Shown here: positions 38,515-48,719 of the stretch, one piece after another
Layout of the letters: the number at the start of each line of letters is the position of its first letter
Position numbering within the stretch: the stretch's first letter is position 1
Assembly (NCBI RefSeq): GCF_900109035.1
Contig: NZ_FNYD01000011.1
Location: forward strand, 1-64,000
Source: Cribrihabitans marinus
Lineage (GTDB): Bacteria > Pseudomonadota > Alphaproteobacteria > Rhodobacterales > Rhodobacteraceae
Length of the DNA: 64,000 nucleotides
Direction: 5' to 3'
Translations under genes and position numbers: made by a program
Notes under the pieces: generated by a model
Told to the model about the DNA's origin: nothing
The model's database searches: none
The model's input: only the letters and a program-made list of their open reading frames with translations

Positions 38515-39193
38515 CGCCCGAGACCGTGTCGAGCAGCGCGGCGGCGGCCTCCTGTTCGGCCTGGCGTTTCGATCCGGCGGTGGCGCGGGCCTCGGTGCCG
38601 TCCTGCAGGCGGGCGGCGATGGCAAAGACCGGTGCGTGATCGGGGCCGCTGCGCGACAGCTGAACATAGGTCGGCGGGGTCATCCCCCGGGCCTGCGCCC
38701 ATTCCTGCAACGCGGTCTTGGCATCGCGGGCATCGGCTTCGACCTTGTGGACACGGTCGCCCCACAGGCGTAGGATCATGGCGCGCGCGGCCTCGAACCC
38801 GGCATCGCGGTGAACGGCGGCGATCACCGCCTCCATCGCGTCGCCCAGCAGCGCCTGCTTGCGCCGGCCGCCGCTGCGCATCTCGGAGCGGCCCAGTTTC
38901 AGCACCGCGCCCAGTTCGACCTCGCGGGCCACGTCGGCGCAGGTCTCCTTGCGCACCAGCGCGTTGAACCGCGGCGCAAGCTGGCCCTCCGCGGCGGACT
39001 TGTCCTGGTCAAGAAGCGCCTCGGCCATGACCAGGCCCAGCACCCGGTCGCCGAGGAATTCCAGACGCTGGTTGTCGCCGCGCGTGGGCGAAGAGATCGA
39101 CCCGTGGGTCAGCGCGCGCACCAACAACTCGGGCCGGAAGAATTCGTGGCCGATCCGGGCCTGAAAGGCCTTCAGATCCGCCGAAAGCTTCAC
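38507..39193 (-). CDS. rnc: Ribonuclease III
   Basis: The 228-residue dsRNA endonuclease processes rRNA. The catalytic signature is [20 protein letters not shown] (Glu45, Asp49). A second acidic cluster is [18 protein letters not shown], and a C-terminal dsRNA-binding domain begins near [18 protein letters not shown]. The ATG overlaps the lepB stop by 4 bp. Confidence 0.96.
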   Translation of the reverse strand: MKLSADLKAFQARIGHEFFRPELLVRALTHGSISSPTRGDNQRLEFLGDRVLGLVMAEALLDQDKSAAEGQLAPRFNALVRKETCADVAREVELGAVLKLGRSEMRSGGRRKQALLGDAMEAVIAAVHRDAGFEAARAMILRLWGDRVHKVEADARDAKTALQEWAQARGMTPPTYVQLSRSGPDHAPVFAIAARLQDGTEARATAGSKRQAEQEAAAALLDTVSGGG

Positions 39194-40026
39194 TGGATCG
39201 CCTTGAAAAACCGGTCGCCGCGCCAGGTCCAGAAGAACAGCATGGACCGGCCCGCGGACGAGAACATGATGCGATCGGCACGGCCGATCAGGTTTTCGTA
39301 GGGCACGAACCCGACGCCACCGGCCGATTGCGGCAGGCGCGAGTCGCTGGAATTGTCGCGATTGTCACCCATGAAGAAGTAATTGCCCTCGGGAACGGTG
39401 TAGACGCCGGTGTTGTCCGAGGCCTGGTTGCCGATGTTCAGGATCGTGTGCTCGACACCGTTGGGCAGGGTCTCGGTCAGGCGGGTTTTCTGGCAGATCC
39501 CGCCGGCACCCACGGGCCCGTTCTCGCAGCGCGGGCGCAACTGCTGCGGCCCCTGCGGTTCGGCCACTTCCTCGAAGACGCCGGCGTCATCCAGTTTCAC
39601 CGGCTCGCTGTTGATCTGCAGGACACCGGCCTTGACCTGGATCCTGTCGCCCGGCATGCCGACCAGCCGCTTGATGAAATCTCGCCCGGAAGTGGGGTGA
39701 CGGAACACCACGACATCGCCGCGCTCGGGCTCGCCCCCGAACACACGGGTGTTGTCGCCGTCGAGAAAGCCGCAGATGTTCTTGGCGTCGATATCGATGC
39801 CGAAACGCGGCATCTTCAGGTTCGGGCAGGACGCATAGGAATAGCCATAGGCCATCTTGTTGACGAACAGGAAATCGCCGATCAGCAGCGTTTCCTTCAT
39901 CGAGCCCGACGGGATCCAGAACGGCTGAAAGAAGAGCGTCCGGAACACGCCCGCGATCAGCAGGGCATAGACGATGGTCTTGATCGTCTCCCAGATCGCG
40001 TGTCCGGGCTTGGCTTTGCTGGCCAT
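39190..40026 (-). CDS. lepB: Signal peptidase I
   Basis: The 278-residue membrane protease has one N-terminal helix (about 14-32). The catalytic Ser42 lies in [13 protein letters not shown] and the general base Lys119 in [25 protein letters not shown] near the C-terminus is the conserved box. It cleaves signal peptides at the periplasmic face. It is in the acpS-lepB-rnc order. Confidence 0.97.
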   Translation of the reverse strand: MASKAKPGHAIWETIKTIVYALLIAGVFRTLFFQPFWIPSGSMKETLLIGDFLFVNKMAYGYSYASCPNLKMPRFGIDIDAKNICGFLDGDNTRVFGGEPERGDVVVFRHPTSGRDFIKRLVGMPGDRIQVKAGVLQINSEPVKLDDAGVFEEVAEPQGPQQLRPRCENGPVGAGGICQKTRLTETLPNGVEHTILNIGNQASDNTGVYTVPEGNYFFMGDNRDNSSDSRLPQSAGGVGFVPYENLIGRADRIMFSSAGRSMLFFWTWRGDRFFKAIQ

Positions 40027-40055
40027 TGAGGTCTCCAGTCCTTATGGGTCGGGCG

Positions 40056-40499
40056 CTACATGCGGGCGGGGCCGGGGTAAGTCAAGGGATCGCCCACCTC
40101 GTCCAGGGGGCGCGCCTCGATCACCACGAAGGCCTGCGCCCAGGGGTGGTCATCGGTCAGCGTGACGTGGATCAGCGCCTCGTGGCCCGGCGGGGTCATC
40201 TCGCGCAGCCGCTCGGCGGCCCAGCCGGTGACATGCATCACCGGCTGCCCGGTCGCCAGGTTGCTCACGGCCATGTCCTTCCAGGCGATTCCCATGCGCA
40301 AACCGGTGCCCAGCGCCTTGGAACAGGCCTCCTTGGCGGCCCAGCGCTTGGCATAGGTGCCGGGCGTGTCGGCACGGCGTTCGGCCTTGCGCTGTTCGAT
40401 TTCGGTGAAGACACGGTTGCGGAACCGGTCGCCGAAACGGTCCAGCGTCCGTTCGATCCGTTCGATATTGGCCAGGTCGGTGCCGATGCCGAGGATCAA
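40056..40499 (-). CDS. acpS: Holo-[acyl-carrier-protein] synthase
   Basis: The 147-residue 4'-phosphopantetheinyl transferase activates ACP. The N-terminus [19 protein letters not shown] has the Mg-binding Asp8, and [16 protein letters not shown] carries the conserved Glu. The length is normal. It is located between pdxJ and lepB. Confidence 0.95.
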   Translation of the reverse strand: MILGIGTDLANIERIERTLDRFGDRFRNRVFTEIEQRKAERRADTPGTYAKRWAAKEACSKALGTGLRMGIAWKDMAVSNLATGQPVMHVTGWAAERLREMTPPGHEALIHVTLTDDHPWAQAFVVIEARPLDEVGDPLTYPGPARM

Positions 40500-40530
40500 G
40501 GGCGTCCCCCGTCGTCGAGATCACGGAGGG

Positions 40531-41277
40531 TCACGCGCGGGCCTCATCCATCAGGCGGCGCATTTCCCGGATGGCAGGGTCCAGACCCAGAAAGATCGCC
40601 TCGCCCACCAGGAAATGCCCGATGTTCAACTCGCGCACCTCGGGAAAGGACGCGACGGGTTTCACCGTGTCATAGGTCAGGCCGTGTCCGGCATGCACCT
40701 CGAGGCCCAGCGAGTGGGCATAGGCCGACATCTCGCGCAGGGCCTCCAACTCGCGGTCGCAAATATCCGCTTGGCCCTCGGCATGAGCATCGCAATAGGC
40801 GCCGGTGTGAAGCTCGATCACCTGGGCGCCGATGCGGTGCGCGGCCTCGATCTGGCGATTGTCGGCGGCAATGAAGATCGACACCCGGCAGCCAGCGTCG
40901 CGCAGGGGCGCGATGAAATGGGCCAGCCGGTTCTCCTCGCGCGCGACCTCAAGCCCGCCCTCGGTTGTGCGCTCCTCGCGCTTTTCCGGCACGATGCAGA
41001 CCGCGTGGGGTTTGTGGCGCAGGGCGATCTGCTGCATCTCGTCGGTCGCCGCCATCTCGAAGTTCAGCGGCACCGTCAGCACGTCCATCAGCCCCTCGAT
41101 ATCGGCATCCGAGATATGCCGGCGGTCTTCGCGCAAATGCGCTGTGATGCCGTCGGCACCGGCCTCCTCGGCCAGTTTCGCCGCGCGCAGCGGGTCGGGA
41201 TAGGCGCCGCCACGGGCGTTCCGCACGGTGGCCACATGGTCGATGTTGATCCCGAGACGCAGATGGTTTTCCGGCAT
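40531..41277 (-). CDS. pdxJ: Pyridoxine 5'-phosphate synthase
   Basis: The 248-residue TIM-barrel enzyme condenses 1-deoxyxylulose 5-phosphate with aminoacetone phosphate. The start [19 protein letters not shown] is diagnostic, and [14 protein letters not shown] and HAGHGLTYD follow. The start at 41277 removes a long unconserved leader. Confidence 0.97.
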   Translation of the reverse strand: MPENHLRLGINIDHVATVRNARGGAYPDPLRAAKLAEEAGADGITAHLREDRRHISDADIEGLMDVLTVPLNFEMAATDEMQQIALRHKPHAVCIVPEKREERTTEGGLEVAREENRLAHFIAPLRDAGCRVSIFIAADNRQIEAAHRIGAQVIELHTGAYCDAHAEGQADICDRELEALREMSAYAHSLGLEVHAGHGLTYDTVKPVASFPEVRELNIGHFLVGEAIFLGLDPAIREMRRLMDEARA

Positions 41278-41287
41278 CGTTTGCCCC

Positions 41288-41968
41288 TCACCTTGATTTC
41301 GGACGCGACCGTAGCGGGGTTTTCTCCAGAGCGGCACCCCCCGCCCCGGCCTTTTTCTTGATCGCCTCGAACTTGGCCTTGATCTTGGCCCGGCGGCGCA
41401 GCTGATAGGCACGGATCAGCGGTACGCTAAGCCAATAGCAGACCACGCCGGCCACCAGGCCGGGCAGGATGCCGCCGACCAGATAGGGATAGAACACCTC
41501 GTCATAGAACAGGTGCAACCCCCGCCAATCTGCCTCGCGCCCGGTGAAGATCGACAGGAAATTGTCGCGCAGGTCCCCCGAGGCGTTGGCGATCTTGCGC
41601 ATCAGGCCGCGGCGTTGGCCCTCCTCGAAGGTGGTTCCCAGCAGGAAATGCCCGGTCTCCAGGCTGACCACCGCGATCGGGACATAGGTGAACGGATTGC
41701 CGAAGAAGGTGCCGCTGAGCGAGGCGAGCAGGTTGCCGTTGATCAGCCGCGCCAGCAGCACGGCAATCAGGAAATGCAGCCCGTAGAACGGCGTGAAGGC
41801 GGCGAAGACCCCGGCCCCGATGCCGCGCGCAATGCGTTCGGGCGTATCCGGCAGGCGCCTGACACGGTGCTTCACGTAGTGGAAAGCGCGCGTCCAGCCG
41901 CCGCGCGGATACACGAACTCCGAAGCGGCCTGAACCGGCGAGCGGCGATCTCGGCGCTTGAATACCAC
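41288..41968 (-). CDS. DUF2062 membrane protein
   Basis: The 226-residue protein has about three hydrophobic segments. [20 protein letters not shown] and [19 protein letters not shown] match DUF2062. The C-terminus is basic. Function unknown. It lies 11 bases from pdxJ and 30 from rsh on the same strand, so it is probably in one transcription unit. Confidence 0.9.
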   Translation of the reverse strand: MVFKRRDRRSPVQAASEFVYPRGGWTRAFHYVKHRVRRLPDTPERIARGIGAGVFAAFTPFYGLHFLIAVLLARLINGNLLASLSGTFFGNPFTYVPIAVVSLETGHFLLGTTFEEGQRRGLMRKIANASGDLRDNFLSIFTGREADWRGLHLFYDEVFYPYLVGGILPGLVAGVVCYWLSVPLIRAYQLRRRAKIKAKFEAIKKKAGAGGAALEKTPLRSRPKSR

Positions 41969-41998
41969 GCTGGTCTGTCCTTTCCGAGCTGCCCGAAC

Positions 41999-44128
41999 CT
42001 ATCCCCGCACCAATGTGTCCGCGCCTTCCCGGTGACGTTCGACCGATGCAACGTCGCTTTCCGCCTCCAGCATCAGCATCAGCGAATGCAACTGCTCCAG
42101 ATCGCGCAGTTCGACGCTGATGAGCAGGCGGTAGAAGTCGGGTTTCCGGTCCACGAACACAAGGTTCGAGATATTGGCCTTCTTCTCGCCGATCAACGTG
42201 CAAATACGTCCCAGCACACCCGCGTCATTGCCGATCGTCACCTCGAGCGAGGCGTCATAGGCCGCCGGGTGGGTGCCCGACTGCCAGTGCAGATCGACCC
42301 AGCGGTCGGGCTGATCTTCGAAGGCGCTCAGCTTCTGGCAGTCGATGGCGTGCACGACCACGCCCTTGCCGCGATAGGTGATGCCGACGATCCGTTCGCC
42401 CGGCAGCGGCTGGCAACAGGGCGCGCGTTCGAATTTCTGCCCCGGCTCCAGGCCGATCACCGCGCGGCGCGGCGAGATCGCGTCGCCCTCGTCCGGGGCC
42501 AGGTCGGGATAGACCGCCTGCACCACGTCATGCGCGGTCAACTCGGCGCTGCCCAGCCGGGCCAGCAACTCGCCCCGGTCCTTCAGCCGCAGCGCGCGGG
42601 CCGCCGTCTCGAGCACCTTGTCGGTGGCCTTGCGCCCGACATTCTCGAAGGCCGAACGCGCCAGTTCGCGTCCCAGCTTGATGAACCGCTCGCGGTCAAC
42701 CTCGCGCAGCGCGCGGCGGATCGCGGTGCGGGCCTTGCCGGTGACCGCGATCTCCAGCCAGCTGACCTGCGGCGTCTGGCCCTCGGCGGTGATGATGTCC
42801 ACCGACTGTCCGTTCTTGAGCCGGGTCCAGAGCGGCACGCGGATGCCATCGACCTTGGCGCCCACGCAGGCATGGCCGATCCGCGTGTGGATGGCATAGG
42901 CAAAGTCGATCGGCGTCGCGCCCCGCGGCTGCTTGACGACATCGCCCTTGGGGGTGAAGCAGAACACCTGGTCGGAATACATCTCGAGCTTCACCGCCTC
43001 GAGGAAATCCTCGTGATCCTCCTCGTTGTCGAACTGCTCGGTCAGCGAGGCGATCCACTTGGCGGGGTCGACCGCGAACGGGTTTTCCGACCGCACCCCG
43101 TCGCGATAGGACCAATGCGCCGCCACACCGGTCTCGGCCACGTCATGCATCTGACGGGTGCGGATCTGCACCTCGACGCGTTTGCCGTCGCGACCCGACA
43201 CGGTGGTGTGGATGGAGCGATAGCCGTTCGACTTGGGCTGGCTGATATAATCCTTGAACCGGCCCGGCACCGCGCGCCAGCGCTGGTGGATGGCGCCCAG
43301 CGCGCGATAGCAATCCTCTTCCGACCCGGTGATGACGCGGAAGCCGTAGATGTCGCTGAGCCGCGAGAAGCCCTGTTCCTTTTCCTGCATCTTGCGCCAG
43401 ATGGAATAGGGTTTCTTGGCCCGGCCGAACACCTCGGCCTCGATCCCGGCCTTGTCCAGCTCGCCGCGCATGTCGCCGGTGATGCGGTGGATCACGTCGC
43501 CGGTTTCGCGCTGCAGTGTGATGAAGCGGCGGATGATCGACTGCCGCCCCTCGGGGTTGAGGACTCGGAATGCCAGATCCTCCAACTCCTCGCGCATCCA
43601 CTGCATGCCCATTCGGCCGGCAAGCGGCGCGAAGATGTCCATGGTCTCGCGCGCCTTCTGCACCTGCTTTTCCGGCTTCATCGCCTTGATGGTGCGCATG
43701 TTGTGCAGTCGGTCGGCCAGCTTGACCAGGATCACCCGCAGATCCTTGGACATGGCCATGAACAGCTTGCGGAAGTTTTCGGCCTGCTTCGTCTCCAGGC
43801 TCGAGAGTTGCAGGTTGGTCAGCTTGGTGACGCCATCGACCAGCACCGCCACCTCGTCGCCGAAATGCTCGGCGATCTGGCCGTAACTGGCCTTGGTGTC
43901 CTCGATCGTGTCGTGCAGCAGCGCGGTGATGATGGTGGCATCATCCAGCCGCTGCTCGGTCAGGATGGCGGCCACGGCCACGGGGTGCGAGAAATAGGGC
44001 TCGCCGGAATGCCGGGTCTGCCCCTCGTGCATCGCCTTGCCGAACTCGTAGGCCGCGGTCAGCCGCTTGGCATTGGTCTTGGGGTTGTAGTTGCGGACCA
44101 GCGCAATCAGGTCATCGGCGGCAATCAT
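41999..44128 (-). CDS. rsh: Bifunctional (p)ppGpp synthetase/hydrolase
   Basis: The 709-residue RelA/SpoT homologue has an intact HD hydrolase domain (His48 in YFSHPVAVAA, His72-Asp73 in LLHDTIEDT). The synthetase domain has GFRVITGSEEDCYRALGAIH and KSNGYRSIHTTV. A TGS domain with FTPKGDVVKQPRGATPIDFA and a C-terminal ACT domain follow. Both activities should be present. Next to rpoZ, as in many alphaproteobacteria, it is likely the only long RSH enzyme. Confidence 0.96.
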   Translation of the reverse strand: MIAADDLIALVRNYNPKTNAKRLTAAYEFGKAMHEGQTRHSGEPYFSHPVAVAAILTEQRLDDATIITALLHDTIEDTKASYGQIAEHFGDEVAVLVDGVTKLTNLQLSSLETKQAENFRKLFMAMSKDLRVILVKLADRLHNMRTIKAMKPEKQVQKARETMDIFAPLAGRMGMQWMREELEDLAFRVLNPEGRQSIIRRFITLQRETGDVIHRITGDMRGELDKAGIEAEVFGRAKKPYSIWRKMQEKEQGFSRLSDIYGFRVITGSEEDCYRALGAIHQRWRAVPGRFKDYISQPKSNGYRSIHTTVSGRDGKRVEVQIRTRQMHDVAETGVAAHWSYRDGVRSENPFAVDPAKWIASLTEQFDNEEDHEDFLEAVKLEMYSDQVFCFTPKGDVVKQPRGATPIDFAYAIHTRIGHACVGAKVDGIRVPLWTRLKNGQSVDIITAEGQTPQVSWLEIAVTGKARTAIRRALREVDRERFIKLGRELARSAFENVGRKATDKVLETAARALRLKDRGELLARLGSAELTAHDVVQAVYPDLAPDEGDAISPRRAVIGLEPGQKFERAPCCQPLPGERIVGITYRGKGVVVHAIDCQKLSAFEDQPDRWVDLHWQSGTHPAAYDASLEVTIGNDAGVLGRICTLIGEKKANISNLVFVDRKPDFYRLLISVELRDLEQLHSLMLMLEAESDVASVERHREGADTLVRG

Positions 44129-44156
44129 CCGGTCCGCATCCTTGTCGTCGGGCGGC

Positions 44157-44510
44157 TCAGCCCTGCCCCTGCGCCTCCATCAGCGCGCGCAGCAGCTTCT
44201 CCTCGGACAGGTCGTCCTCGGCGGGCTTGTCGGATTCGGCACCCATCAGCAGGGCCATCTGGTCCTCTTCCGGCTCGTCGACCTCGATCTGGGACTGGTT
44301 GCTTTCGATCAGCCGTTCGCGCAGGTCGTCGGCCGCCTGCGTCTCGTCGGCGATCTCGCGCAGCGCCACGACCGGGTTCTTGTCGTTGTCGCGGTCGATG
44401 GTGATCGCGGCCCCGGCCGAGATCTCTCGCGCACGGTGGGCGGCGAGCATCACCAGCTCGAACCGGTTCGGAACCTTGTCTACGCAGTCTTCAACCGTCA
44501 CGCGGGCCAT
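44157..44510 (-). CDS. rpoZ: RNA polymerase omega subunit
   Basis: The 117-residue protein begins [20 protein letters not shown] and continues [14 protein letters not shown], the omega signature, with an acidic C-terminal tail. It assists RNA polymerase assembly and helps bind ppGpp. It is the first gene of the rpoZ-rsh cluster, with a promoter-like sequence upstream. Confidence 0.96.
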   Translation of the reverse strand: MARVTVEDCVDKVPNRFELVMLAAHRAREISAGAAITIDRDNDKNPVVALREIADETQAADDLRERLIESNQSQIEVDEPEEDQMALLMGAESDKPAEDDLSEEKLLRALMEAQGQG

Positions 44511-44549
44511 TGGCGGATCTCCAAGTTCGTCATCTGATCAGAAGGCGTG

Positions 44550-44578
44550 GTTCTATGCGCGAATCCACTGCTTGACAA
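44550..44578 (-). promoter_or_regulatory. Putative promoter of rpoZ-rsh
   Basis: On the minus strand TTGTCA (-35, 44573-44578) and TAGAAC (-10, 44550-44555) are separated by 17 bp. The -10 lies about 40 bases before the rpoZ ATG. It is among the best-spaced sigma70-type elements seen in this window. Confidence 0.5.
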
Positions 44579-44601
44579 GCAGGAAATAGGGGAACTTCCG
44601 A

Positions 44602-45171
44602 TCAGATCGGCGTGACCGCGGCACGGTCGGCCGCCGGCAGCGCGGAGCACATTTCCGCGATGCTCCACCCCGAGACCGGGTGACGCCAGCCGGGCGCGAC
44701 ATCCGCCGCCGGGATCAGGACAAAGGCGCGGTCCTGCAGACGCGGATGCGGCAGGATCAACCGGTCTGGCGTGTGCTGCCGCTGCTCCTCGCCCCGCAGG
44801 TCGCGCCACCTGGAATATATCCCGGCGTCCGGCAGAACGGCGTCGCCGAATGCGACGATATCCATATCCAGCGTGCGCATGCCCCAGCGGCGGACCCGCT
44901 CGCGCCCATGTTCGCGCTCGATCCGGTGCAGCAGGGCCAGCAGGTCGGACGGATCGTCCCCGGCATCGACGGCAAGCACCGCGTTCACGTAATCCGGCCC
45001 GGCACCGGCCGGAAAACAGGGCGTGGCATAGAACCGGCTGACAGCGCGAATCACCACGCCGGCATCGGACAGCGCCACGCAGGCCCGACCCAAGGTCAAC
45101 TCAGGGCTGAACCGTCCCTGTGGAAGGTTCGCACCAAGCGCGATCAGCGAAACGGACCGGAATTCGGTCAT
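44602..45171 (-). CDS. folK: 6-hydroxymethyl-7,8-dihydropterin pyrophosphokinase
   Basis: The 189-residue enzyme transfers pyrophosphate in folate synthesis. VSLIALGANLPQGRFSPELT opens it, and RRWGMRTLDMDIVAFGD and LPHPRLQDRAFVLIP are the HPPK signatures. The start at 45171 (MTEF) places the first strand correctly; an ATG at 45183 is possible. It is divergent from the NYN gene. Confidence 0.93.
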   Translation of the reverse strand: MTEFRSVSLIALGANLPQGRFSPELTLGRACVALSDAGVVIRAVSRFYATPCFPAGAGPDYVNAVLAVDAGDDPSDLLALLHRIEREHGRERVRRWGMRTLDMDIVAFGDAVLPDAGIYSRWRDLRGEEQRQHTPDRLILPHPRLQDRAFVLIPAADVAPGWRHPVSGWSIAEMCSALPAADRAAVTPI

Positions 45172-45338
45172 TTTTGTGAACAACTCGGGTTTACAGAATA
45201 CGTCAGATGCATGACAATTCTCTTACTCACTCTTGCGATAGATGCCAGTTCAACTTAATTTTCGGGAATTATCCCGCCAGAATTTATCGCTCACTCACGG
45301 AACTAGCGGTGGGATGGTTCACACCGGAAGGAACAATT

Positions 45339-45914
45339 ATGTTTTACAAAGACGAACGGCTGGCGCTGTTCATCGACGGTTCGAATCTTTATGCAGCGGC
45401 CAAGGCACTCGGGTTTGACATAGATTACAAGCTGTTGCGCCAGGAATTCATGCGCCGGGGAAAGCTTTTGCGGGCCTTCTATTATACTGCTCTTCTGGAA
45501 AACGACGAGTATTCGCCGATCCGCCCGCTTGTCGATTGGCTGCACTACAACGGTTTCTCGATGGTCACGAAACCGGCCAAGGAATACACCGACAGCATGG
45601 GGCGACGTAAGGTCAAGGGCAACATGGATATCGAACTGACCGTGGATGCCATGGAACTGGCGCCGCGGGTCGATCATATCGTTCTGTTTTCCGGTGATGG
45701 CGATTTCCGTCCGCTTGTGGCCAGCCTGCAGCGTCAGGGTGTCCGGGTCTCTGTCGTCTCGACGATCCGCAGCCAGCCGCCGATGATCTCGGACGACCTG
45801 CGTCGGCAAGCCGACAACTTCATCGAACTGGAAGAGCTCAAGGACGTGATCGGACGTCCGCCGCGCGACACGACCGGCGAACAACGCAGCAACGTGGCGA
45901 CCGCGGGCCGCTGA
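45339..45914 (+). CDS. NYN-domain (LabA/DUF88-like) protein
   Basis: The 191-residue protein has a PIN-like NYN fold. LALFIDGSNLYAAAKALGFD has the first acidic residue, and KGNMDIELTVDAMELA and IVLFSGDGDFRPLVASLQRQ carry the others. It is possibly a metal-dependent RNA-processing nuclease, as in other NYN proteins. The start at 45339 follows GGAAGGA. The 160 bases upstream are noticeably A/T-richer than neighbouring sequence and probably hold its promoter and that of folK. Confidence 0.9.
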   Translation: MFYKDERLALFIDGSNLYAAAKALGFDIDYKLLRQEFMRRGKLLRAFYYTALLENDEYSPIRPLVDWLHYNGFSMVTKPAKEYTDSMGRRKVKGNMDIELTVDAMELAPRVDHIVLFSGDGDFRPLVASLQRQGVRVSVVSTIRSQPPMISDDLRRQADNFIELEELKDVIGRPPRDTTGEQRSNVATAGR

Positions 45915-45930
45915 CCCGGACAAGGGCGGA

Positions 45931-45964
45931 ACCACGGCCGGAGCTAAAGGCACCCGGCCGTGGT
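45931..45964. terminator. Hairpin after the NYN gene
   Basis: The perfect 11-bp stem ACCACGGCCGG (45931-45941) with CCGGCCGTGGT (45954-45964) surrounds a 12-nt loop, 16 bases after the stop codon. No T tract follows, so it may be a terminator or an mRNA-protecting hairpin. Confidence 0.55.
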
Positions 45965-45976
45965 CCGTAGACAATA

Positions 45977-46008
45977 ACTTGCTATGAAACAGGGATTTTC
46001 TAGCAAGT
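45977..46008. promoter_or_regulatory. Inverted repeat upstream of ispH
   Basis: ACTTGCTA (45977-45984) and TAGCAAGT (46001-46008) are perfect 8-bp arms with a 16-bp spacer, in an A/T-rich patch 98 bp before ispH. The centre spacing of about 24 bp suits a dimeric regulator. No factor is assigned. Confidence 0.35.
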
Positions 46009-46105
46009 GGCCATGTCGGAATTGTGACGCCCCGCAGGCGCTTTCTTGAAATGCTGGACCCGGGCGCGCGAATTGCATACCTCTCGCGTGCAAGGAGGTG
46101 CCCCG

Positions 46106-47050
46106 ATGGCCAAACCGCCCCTGACGCTATATCTGGCCGCGCCGCGCGGGTTCTGCGCCGGTGTGGACCGCGCCATAAAGGTGGTCGAGATGGCGCTCCG
46201 GAAATGGGGCGCGCCGGTCTATGTCCGCCATGAGATCGTGCACAACAAATTTGTCGTCGATTCGCTGCGCGAGCAGGGCGCGGTCTTTGTCGAGGAGCTG
46301 GAGGAATGCCCCGATGACCGGCCGGTGGTGTTTTCGGCGCATGGCGTGCCGAAATCGGTCCCGGCAGAGGCGGCGCGGCGCCAGATGATCTATGTCGACG
46401 CCACCTGCCCGCTGGTCAGCAAGGTCCATATCGAGGCGCAGCGCCATTCCGAGAACGGATTGCAGATGATCATGATCGGCCATCGCGGCCACCCGGAAAC
46501 CGTGGGCACGATGGGCCAGCTGCCCGAGGGCGAGGTCTTGCTGGTCGAAACCGTCGAGGACGTGGCGCATGTGCAGGTCCGCGACCCCGAGCGCCTCGCC
46601 TTCGTCACCCAGACCACGCTGTCGGTGGATGACACCAAGGATATCGTCGCCGCGCTCAAGGCGCGGTTCCCCGCCATTGTCGGCCCGCACAAGGAAGACA
46701 TCTGCTACGCCACCACCAACCGGCAGGAGGCCGTGAAGGCGATGGCGCCGCAGGTCGAGGCGATGCTGGTCGTGGGCGCGCCGAATTCGTCCAATTCGCG
46801 GCGGCTGGTCGAGGTTGGCGCCAAGTCCGGCTGCGGCTATGCCCAGCTGGTGCAGCGCGCCGGCGACATCGACTGGCGCGCGCTGGACGGGATCTCGACC
46901 CTGGGGGTCACCGCCGGCGCCTCGGCGCCCGAAGAGCTTGTGACCGAGGTGATCGACGCCTTCCGCAGCCGCTATGACGTGACCGTCGAGCAGATCGAAA
47001 CCGCGACGGAAAACGTCGAATTCAAGGTTCCGCGCGTGCTGCGCAGCTGA
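46106..47050 (+). CDS. ispH: 4-hydroxy-3-methylbut-2-enyl diphosphate reductase
   Basis: The 314-residue [4Fe-4S] enzyme performs the last step of the MEP isoprenoid pathway. The cluster ligands are Cys17 ([12 protein letters not shown]), Cys101 ([12 protein letters not shown]) and the Cys of [20 protein letters not shown] and SAHGVP are the substrate motifs. A strong AAGGAGGTG ribosome site at 46092-46100 selects the start at 46106 over an upstream in-frame ATG. Confidence 0.97.
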   Translation: MAKPPLTLYLAAPRGFCAGVDRAIKVVEMALRKWGAPVYVRHEIVHNKFVVDSLREQGAVFVEELEECPDDRPVVFSAHGVPKSVPAEAARRQMIYVDATCPLVSKVHIEAQRHSENGLQMIMIGHRGHPETVGTMGQLPEGEVLLVETVEDVAHVQVRDPERLAFVTQTTLSVDDTKDIVAALKARFPAIVGPHKEDICYATTNRQEAVKAMAPQVEAMLVVGAPNSSNSRRLVEVGAKSGCGYAQLVQRAGDIDWRALDGISTLGVTAGASAPEELVTEVIDAFRSRYDVTVEQIETATENVEFKVPRVLRS

Positions 47051-47065
47051 ACCGGAGGCCCGCCC

Positions 47066-47680
47066 ATGATCTCGCTGCATTTCCTGCTGACCGCCTTCGT
47101 TGTCGTTCTGGCGCCGGGCACCGGTGTCGTCTACACGCTGGCGCTGGGCCTGGGTCAGGGGCGCGCGGCGGCGGCCTGGGCGGCGCTGGGCTGCACCATC
47201 GGCATCGTGCCGCACCTGCTGGCCGCGATGCTGGGACTGGCGGCGATCCTGCACAGCTCGGCCCTGCTGTTCCAGGCCGTCAAGCTGGCCGGTGTCGCCT
47301 ATCTGCTCTATCTCGCCTGGCAGGCGTTGAAATCCGGTGGCGTTCTGTCGATCCGGTCGGACCGGCAGTCGCAGCCCGGGCCGCGCATCGCCGGGCGCGG
47401 GGCCCTGATCAACATCCTGAACCCCAAGCTCTCGGTCTTCTTCCTGGCGCTGCTGCCGCCGTTCCTCAGCGGCGATCCCACAGCCGCCACGGCAGAGATG
47501 ATCATGATGGGCGGCGTGTTCATGGCAATGACCTTCGCGGTCTTCCTGCTCTACGGCGTGTTCGCGGCGACCGCGCGCACCTATGTGCTGGGCTCGGACC
47601 GCGCCCTGCGCTGGCTCAACCGCGGCTTTGCGGCGGTGTTCGCCGGTCTTGCCGCCCGGCTGGCGGCGGAGCGGGCATGA
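47066..47680 (+). CDS. LysE/RhtB-family exporter
   Basis: The 204-residue protein has about six helices. It begins MISLHFLLTAFVVVLAPGTG with the LysE motif APGTGVVYTLALGLGQGRAA, and NILNPKLSVFFLALLPPFL follows. It probably exports amino acids or derivatives. It overlaps the next gene by 4 bp (ATGA). Confidence 0.92.
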   Translation: MISLHFLLTAFVVVLAPGTGVVYTLALGLGQGRAAAAWAALGCTIGIVPHLLAAMLGLAAILHSSALLFQAVKLAGVAYLLYLAWQALKSGGVLSIRSDRQSQPGPRIAGRGALINILNPKLSVFFLALLPPFLSGDPTAATAEMIMMGGVFMAMTFAVFLLYGVFAATARTYVLGSDRALRWLNRGFAAVFAGLAARLAAERA

Positions 47681-48129
47681 GGCGCATACCCGCCGCACCG
47701 CTGCTGCTGGGCCTGGCCGGGCTGATCCCCTTTGTCTGGGGGGCCGCCACCTATCTGCATGACGGGTTGCAGGCCTGGGGCGCGGCCCAGCTGGGTCCAC
47801 GCTTCGTCGGGCGCGATATGCCTATCTTCTATGGTTCGGTGATCCTCAGCTTCATGTCCGGGGTGCTGTGGGGCTTTGCCACACGCGCCAGCCGCGGTCA
47901 GGCGGCTGCGGGATACGCGCTGTCGGTGCTGCCCGCGCTCTGGGCGTTCTTCATGACCGGTGGCGGACCTGTAAGCGACGGGATGAACCTGATCTTCGGC
48001 TTTGCGGGGCTCCTGCTTCTGGATGCCGCCTTTGCCCATTGGGGCCTGACCCCGCCCTGGTGGATGCCGCTGCGGGTGCTGCTGACGGTGATCGTGATCG
48101 CCTGTCTTGCCGTCGGAGTATTCCTGTGA
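47677..48129 (+). CDS. DUF3429 membrane protein
   Basis: The 150-residue protein has about five hydrophobic segments. FYGSVILSFMSGVLWGFATR is the DUF3429 core. Function unknown. It is coupled to the LysE gene upstream and the methyltransferase downstream (GTGA overlap). Confidence 0.88.
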   Translation: MRRIPAAPLLLGLAGLIPFVWGAATYLHDGLQAWGAAQLGPRFVGRDMPIFYGSVILSFMSGVLWGFATRASRGQAAAGYALSVLPALWAFFMTGGGPVSDGMNLIFGFAGLLLLDAAFAHWGLTPPWWMPLRVLLTVIVIACLAVGVFL

Positions 48130-48719
48130 GCGATCCGCGCACCCTTGCCGTCTACAACAGCCAGGCCGACGCCTATGTCGAGATGATGGAGCGCGAGGCC
48201 AGCGACGATCAGATGATCGGGCGATTCATCGCGGCCTGCCCCGAGGGTGGCCGGGTTCTCGATCTGGGCTGCGGGCCGGGACACTATGCCCGGCGGATGG
48301 CCGAGACCGGCTTGCAGGTCGAGGCGATCGACGCCTCCGAGGCGATGGTGGACCGCGCAAGCCGTTTGCCCGGCGTATCGGTCCGGCTTGGCCGGTTCGA
48401 GGACCTGACCACCACCGCGCGCTATGACGGGATCTGGGCCTATTTCAGCCTGTTGCACGCGTCGCGCGCAGAACTTCCGGCCCATCTCGACCGGATCGCA
48501 CGGGCGCTGAAACCGGGAGGCGTGCTGTTCCTTGGCATGAAACGTGGCAACGGCGGTGGCCGGGACCGGCTGGACCGATACTACGAGTATTACCAGCGCG
48601 ACGAGCTGGAGTCGCTTCTGACCGACGCGGGCCTGACCCCGCGCGCCCACTGGCTGGGACAGGGCGCGGGGCTGGCGGGCTCGGTGTCGGGCTGGATCGT
48701 GATCCGTGCCGATGCCTGA
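48126..48719 (+). CDS. Class I SAM-dependent methyltransferase
   Basis: The 197-residue protein is translated from GTG overlapping the DUF3429 stop. Motif I is [19 protein letters not shown], and [15 protein letters not shown] and [15 protein letters not shown] follow in the usual order. It is of UbiE/Methyltransf_25 type; the substrate is unknown. It overlaps rnhA by 8 bp. Confidence 0.92.
   Translation: MSDPRTLAVYNSQADAYVEMMEREASDDQMIGRFIAACPEGGRVLDLGCGPGHYARRMAETGLQVEAIDASEAMVDRASRLPGVSVRLGRFEDLTTTARYDGIWAYFSLLHASRAELPAHLDRIARALKPGGVLFLGMKRGNGGGRDRLDRYYEYYQRDELESLLTDAGLTPRAHWLGQGAGLAGSVSGWIVIRADA

Noticed and set aside
41513-44404. Open frame opposite rsh, DUF2062 and rpoZ
   Set aside because: Antisense of three recognisable genes, low-complexity composition.
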